A stretch of 64,000 bases of DNA from Pseudomonadales bacterium. GTDB taxonomy: Bacteria > Pseudomonadota > Gammaproteobacteria > Pseudomonadales > JAHRWD01. The position numbers and the translations under genes were made by a program. The notes beneath the pieces were generated by a model, which was not told the origin of the DNA, made no database searches, and saw only the letters and a program-made list of their open reading frames with translations. This document shows, piece by piece, positions 60,316 through 64,000 of this stretch; position 1 is the first letter of the stretch, and each line of letters starts with the position of its first letter. Where the stretch lies: contig JARGPR010000008.1 of assembly GCA_029210125.1 (NCBI GenBank), positions 1-64,000 of the forward strand. The letters are read 5' to 3'.

Positions 60316-60344
60316 ATTCTAAATCGGTTTCAACCATAGGTCAA
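60316..60344 (-). promoter_or_regulatory. Sigma-70 promoter of tRNA-Asn
   Basis: On the minus strand TTGACC (60339-60344) and TAGAAT (60316-60321) are separated by 17 bases, followed by a GC-rich discriminator CTGCGCCC, as in stringently controlled stable RNA promoters. The tRNA starts 17 bases past the -10. Confidence 0.8.
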
Positions 60345-60382
60345 CAGACTGTTTAGAAAATTTATTGATCATCAGCTCGTGC

Positions 60383-61348
60383 TCACCCACCAATCATTTT
60401 CATTACGGTCGTTTCTCCAGTGAAATTCAGATCCTGCTTATCCTTCATCGCATTCGTAAGGATTTGATGCATCGATGCTAGGCCTTTATCACGTTCCAGA
60501 GACAACAAATCAGCAATATAGTGACGGCGGGTATTGCTCAAGCACCCATATATAAAGCCTGCCGATGAAAGCCTTAAGCGGCTGCAGGATCTACAAAAAG
60601 GTTTGCTCTCATTGGCGATAACGCCAAATTCACCCTTACCCGGTATCTGAAACCGCACAGCAGTAGAGTCGACGGGGGCCTGGGTCGGGGCATAATCGTA
60701 ACGCTCCGAAATTTGATCTAACAGGGATTTCATCGACCAGAACTCCTGCAGGAACCCGTCACCCTGTGCCAGGTGCCCCATTTTCATCAGTTCGATGTAG
60801 CGTAACTCAATACCCCGTTCAAGACAGTACTCCAACATCGGTACTACCTGGTCGGCATTGTGCTGTTTGAGGGGGACCATGTTTATTTTCAATTTGACCC
60901 CCGACTCAATCGCCCTATCAATACCCCGAAGCACCACGTTGAGGTCACCCCCACGACAAATCTCTTTAAAGCGAACAGGGTCAAGGGTATCAAGGCTGAC
61001 ATTAATACGACTCACCCCTGCATCGAGCAGCGCAGGTAACTTTTGCTCCAGGAATTGACCATTAGTGGTAAGGCACAATTCTGGGATATTGAGCGGCTTC
61101 AAACCCACCAGAAATGCCTCAAGCTTATTTGAAAGCAGGGGTTCACCACCGGTAATTCTGAGCTGCTCAATCCCCGCTGATTCAACAATCAAACTTACCG
61201 CCTGAATAAACTGCTCAACGCTCATTTCATGCTTTGCCTTGAGCAATTTCTTGCCATCAGGCACGCAGTACGTGCAGGCGTAATTACAGGCAGCGGTAAG
61301 GCTGACTCTTAATTTCCGGTAGCGACGCTGATATGGATCCTGGTACAT
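60383..61348 (-). CDS. moaA: GTP 3',8-cyclase MoaA
   Basis: MoaA is the radical SAM enzyme that starts molybdopterin synthesis. The N-terminal cluster ligands are Cys21, Cys25 and Cys28 in AACNYACTYC; the C-terminal cluster has FCRSCSRLRLS and a third Cys in YGCLS; the protein ends in the diagnostic Gly-Gly (MKMIGG). RITGGEPLL is the radical SAM GGE motif. The 321 residues are full length. The other moa genes are not nearby. It is read in the same direction as tRNA-Asn, which lies behind it. Confidence 0.95.
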   Translation of the reverse strand: MYQDPYQRRYRKLRVSLTAACNYACTYCVPDGKKLLKAKHEMSVEQFIQAVSLIVESAGIEQLRITGGEPLLSNKLEAFLVGLKPLNIPELCLTTNGQFLEQKLPALLDAGVSRINVSLDTLDPVRFKEICRGGDLNVVLRGIDRAIESGVKLKINMVPLKQHNADQVVPMLEYCLERGIELRYIELMKMGHLAQGDGFLQEFWSMKSLLDQISERYDYAPTQAPVDSTAVRFQIPGKGEFGVIANESKPFCRSCSRLRLSSAGFIYGCLSNTRRHYIADLLSLERDKGLASMHQILTNAMKDKQDLNFTGETTVMKMIGG

Positions 61349-61397
61349 GGCGTTTATGATAACAGCGACACAGTAGTTCTAGTAGCAATACAGATAT

Positions 61398-62498
61398 TTA
61401 TATCTGTAGTTGTTCGTGGTTTTTTTGAGGTATATCGAGCGTTGTTGTGGGGAATGCTACATCCGCACCGTTATCGTGAACGACCTCAAGCACTTTGAGC
61501 AAAACATCCTGTTTGATTTCATGAAAGCGAATCCAGTCTGTAGTCTTGGTGAAGGTATATATAAAAAAGTCCACCGATGAATCCGCGAACGTATTAAAGT
61601 TTACGATGAGCGTTTTGCTGTTATCGATTTCCGAGTGACTTTGTAGCAATGCTTTGACTTGCTCCACGATCGCCTTGATCTGGTGTGCATCCTGATAACG
61701 TAATCCGATGGTTTCGTGGATACGCCGATTGGTCATCCGTGATGGGTTTTCAACCGATATGGTTGCGAAGATAGAGTTTGGTATATAAAGCGGCCGTTTA
61801 TCGAAGGTACGTATACGGGTCAAACGCCAACCGATGTCCTCAACGGTCCCTTCAATCTCTCGATCCGGTGAACGAATCCAATCACCTACTTTGAAAGGTC
61901 GATCAAGGTAGATCATCAACCCACCGAAAAAGTTGGAGAGGAGGTCTTTGGCAGCAAAACCGATCGCGATACCGCCAATACCACCAAACGCTAATACCCC
62001 GGAAACACTATAGCCAAGGGTTTGCAATACAACTAACAGTGCTGTAATCACCACTGTAGCACGTAACAATTTTCCAAGAGCCGATGCTGTGGTTTCATCC
62101 AGTGGCTTAGTCATTCGCTCTGGATCAATCAGATGCAGCTCCGCCTCACCAATAAACCGAACAATAAACCAGGTGATAATCGCGATCACCGCCATCTCAC
62201 GGAATGGTTGAATATTTTCAAAAATACTTTCTGTTGAGCTGCGTTCAATAACCTCTATCGCCACACTCAAACCCACCACCCAGACCATCCAGCGCAACGG
62301 CTGTTGACTCGCTTTTAAAATCGCATCATCCCAAAGGTTAGCGGTCTTTTTTAGCTGAAGCGTCAAACGATCGATAAAACGTCGAATAAAAAAATTGGCC
62401 AGGCTAGTCAGGAGTACCACACCAAATACCTGGTAAATCCAGAAGTTTTCATTTTCTAAAAATCGTCTCAATAACGAGACTAATTCCTGATATTCCAT
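61398..62498 (-). CDS. MscS-family mechanosensitive channel
   Basis: The 366 residues have an N-terminal group of four to five membrane helices, then the pore helix region LAFGGIGGIAIGFAAKDLLSNFFGG (near residues 180-205), characteristic of MscS, followed by the beta domain with DRPFKVGDWIRSPDREIEGTVEDIGWRLTRIRT and a cytoplasmic alpha/beta part. Such channels release solutes on osmotic downshock. It is five bases downstream of nagZ, in the same direction, so the two may be co-transcribed. Confidence 0.94.
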   Translation of the reverse strand: MEYQELVSLLRRFLENENFWIYQVFGVVLLTSLANFFIRRFIDRLTLQLKKTANLWDDAILKASQQPLRWMVWVVGLSVAIEVIERSSTESIFENIQPFREMAVIAIITWFIVRFIGEAELHLIDPERMTKPLDETTASALGKLLRATVVITALLVVLQTLGYSVSGVLAFGGIGGIAIGFAAKDLLSNFFGGLMIYLDRPFKVGDWIRSPDREIEGTVEDIGWRLTRIRTFDKRPLYIPNSIFATISVENPSRMTNRRIHETIGLRYQDAHQIKAIVEQVKALLQSHSEIDNSKTLIVNFNTFADSSVDFFIYTFTKTTDWIRFHEIKQDVLLKVLEVVHDNGADVAFPTTTLDIPQKNHEQLQI

Positions 62499-62502
62499 AC
62501 TG

Positions 62503-63513
62503 TTAAAGCTCGATATTTTTAATGTTTTGCAATGCAGTTTTCCAGCGTTTGCTACTTGTTAATGTTGCAAAATCCAGCCTACGTTTGCCCAGCATTTGCT
62601 GCGGCTGATAGCAAGCAGGGCCTGTATCGACATCCAGTTCAAGTAACTCAACAGCCCCTGCCCGATTATTACAAGCCAGTATGATATTGCATCCCGCCGC
62701 TAAAGAGAGCCTGCCGCGGGTGCAATAATCACCGGATGTTGCAACACCCTCCATGCTTAGATCGTCACTGATGATGAGTCCTTTAAAACCCAGCTCTATC
62801 CTAAGAATCTGTTTCAACCAGATTTCAGATATTCCGGCAGGCACTGAATCCACTGCGTTATACAGTACGTGGGCAGGCATAATCGCATCCAGTTTGTGGC
62901 GTAATCGTTGAAACGGAATCATATCCAACGCTTTAAGCGTAGCTAAATCACGCGTATCCACCGGCAATTCAAGGTGTGAATCCGCCGCCACTGAACCATG
63001 TCCCGGGAAATGTTTTCCAACGACGGACATTCCAGCCTCGTGCATACCGTCGATTAGAGAGGATGCCAACGAGGTTACAACCTCATAATCTCCATCAAAA
63101 GCACGGTCACCAATCACAGTGCTATTACCTGTATCAAGATCCAGTACCGGCGTAAAACTAAAATCAACGCCCGCAGCCAACAGCTCAGAAGCTAATAACC
63201 AGCCACAGCTACGAGCCGCTTGCAGTGCCTGAATCGGTGCACGTTGAAAACATTCACCCAAAGCAGACATCGGTGGAATTCGGGTAAAGGGAGATTTGAA
63301 ACGCTGAACCCTACCCCCTTCCTGATCCACTGATATTAGAAGATCTGGTTTCAGCTGACGTAACGACGCGGTCAGTGCAGTGAGCTGCTCAAGGGATTGG
63401 TAATTTCTGGCAAAAAGTATGACGCCGCAAACCTTGGGATTAGCCACCAATTCAAGCTCTTCTGGAGTGGCTTCCGGCCCTTCCAGGTCGAGCATAATAA
63501 ATCCACTATTCAT
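62503..63513 (-). CDS. nagZ: Beta-N-acetylhexosaminidase NagZ
   Basis: NagZ is the GH3 enzyme that removes GlcNAc from anhydro-muropeptides in cell-wall recycling, in the cytoplasm. The 336 residues have VDQEGGRVQRF, KHFPGHGSVAADSHLELP with the His of the mobile catalytic loop, and the nucleophile Asp in IISDDLSMEG. No signal peptide is present, as usual. The start ATG overlaps the stop of the L,D-transpeptidase gene by four bases, linking two peptidoglycan functions. Confidence 0.96.
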   Translation of the reverse strand: MNSGFIMLDLEGPEATPEELELVANPKVCGVILFARNYQSLEQLTALTASLRQLKPDLLISVDQEGGRVQRFKSPFTRIPPMSALGECFQRAPIQALQAARSCGWLLASELLAAGVDFSFTPVLDLDTGNSTVIGDRAFDGDYEVVTSLASSLIDGMHEAGMSVVGKHFPGHGSVAADSHLELPVDTRDLATLKALDMIPFQRLRHKLDAIMPAHVLYNAVDSVPAGISEIWLKQILRIELGFKGLIISDDLSMEGVATSGDYCTRGRLSLAAGCNIILACNNRAGAVELLELDVDTGPACYQPQQMLGKRRLDFATLTSSKRWKTALQNIKNIEL

Positions 63514-63998
63514 GCCGTAATATCTACCTCAGTGCCTTTTTCGACTTGTTCAAACAGTTCAATTAAATCGGAGTTTCTCATACGGATACAGCCATGGGAT
63601 GCGGGTATTCCCATCGGTTCCCTATCCGGTGTTCCATGGATATAGATATAACGCCGCAGACTGTCTATATCGCCAAATTTGTTATAACCCCGCTCGCGAC
63701 CGGATAACCATAAAATACGTGTGAGAATCCAGTCTCTTTCAGGATGCTGGATTGCCAGCTCAGGGGTATAGATTTCACCAGTAAACCGACGGCCAACGAA
63801 AACCCCCATAACCGGCACATCCGCACCAACCTTCGCGCGGATATAGTGCTTTCCCAAGGGGGTTTGTTCGCTGCCAAATTGCTGCCCGGTTCCGGCGCTG
63901 GCGCTAGAGATGGGGAATTGTTGAGTGGTGACGTGACCATCAACCACGGAGAGTTTTTGGGTTTTTATATCAATAACAAGCTTCACTGATTCAAGCAC
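63510..63998 (-). CDS. L,D-transpeptidase (YkuD) family protein, start near window edge
   Basis: The 162 residues have the YkuD fold with catalytic HGTPDREPMGIPASHGCIRM (residues about 120-140), with the nucleophile Cys and His of SHGCIRM. No signal peptide is visible in the part present: it starts at a GTG two bases from the window end, or at GTG 63986, and an upstream start outside the window cannot be excluded. It overlaps nagZ by four bases. Peptidoglycan cross-linking or a cytoplasmic recycling role is possible. Confidence 0.88.
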   Translation of the reverse strand: MLESVKLVIDIKTQKLSVVDGHVTTQQFPISSASAGTGQQFGSEQTPLGKHYIRAKVGADVPVMGVFVGRRFTGEIYTPELAIQHPERDWILTRILWLSGRERGYNKFGDIDSLRRYIYIHGTPDREPMGIPASHGCIRMRNSDLIELFEQVEKGTEVDITA

Positions 63999-64000
63999 CG

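Overview
The window is a stretch of a gammaproteobacterial chromosome with moderate GC. It is most likely from a marine or aquatic relative of the Cellvibrionales, Oceanospirillales or Alteromonadales; genus is not resolvable from sequence reading alone. The main evidence is the conserved housekeeping order mutS-fdxA-rpoS-nlpD-pcm-surE-ispF-ispD-ftsB-eno-kdsA-pyrG-tilS-accA-dnaE. A complete clade I nitrous oxide reductase operon under a perfect FNR/Dnr box shows that the organism can respire N2O.

Layout. (1) 1-3950: one end of an integrated mobile element. It holds a DUF4062 protein, a 0.5-kb non-coding stretch full of short inverted repeats, a small island-type protein, an AlpA-like regulator and a P4-type tyrosine integrase, with 12-bp repeats between the integrase and mutS. 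(2) 4018-23331: housekeeping block, with mutS and fdxA on the plus strand and rpoS through dnaE on the minus strand. truD, usual between ispF and surE, is missing, and a DUF368 membrane protein sits between pcm and nlpD. (3) 23432-28442: a thermonuclease, rpmE, priA and a membrane-anchored beta-helix protein. (4) 28629-35607: an acyl-CoA catabolism cluster made of a thiolase with a Zn-ribbon partner, divergent from an aldehyde dehydrogenase, a two-subunit acyl-CoA dehydrogenase and an alpha/beta hydrolase. (5) 35672-43270: nosR-nosZ-nosD-nosF-nosY for N2O reduction. (6) 43375-51394: a Lon-like protease overlapping a stress-type protein, a GIY-YIG protein, a membrane protein, an AMP-phosphorylase-type enzyme overlapping a PRPP-synthetase-like enzyme, and an APC permease. 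(7) 51652-59970: a DUF4382 lipoprotein, a REC-EAL regulator, and a five-PAS hybrid histidine kinase directly behind a substrate-binding lipoprotein with no ABC transporter. (8) 60223-63998: tRNA-Asn with its own promoter and terminator, moaA, an MscS channel, nagZ and an L,D-transpeptidase at the window edge.

Points most worth a second look are: intrinsic terminators lying inside the signal-peptide codons of nosD and of the thermonuclease, which could set expression ratios; the solute-binding protein/hybrid kinase pair as a ligand-sensing unit without a transporter; the AMP phosphorylase/PRPP-synthetase-like pair as a possible nucleotide salvage route; the structured non-coding region and DUF4062 protein in the island; and a 41-codon open extension after the thermonuclease stop codon. 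No CRISPR array, rRNA or insertion sequence was seen.
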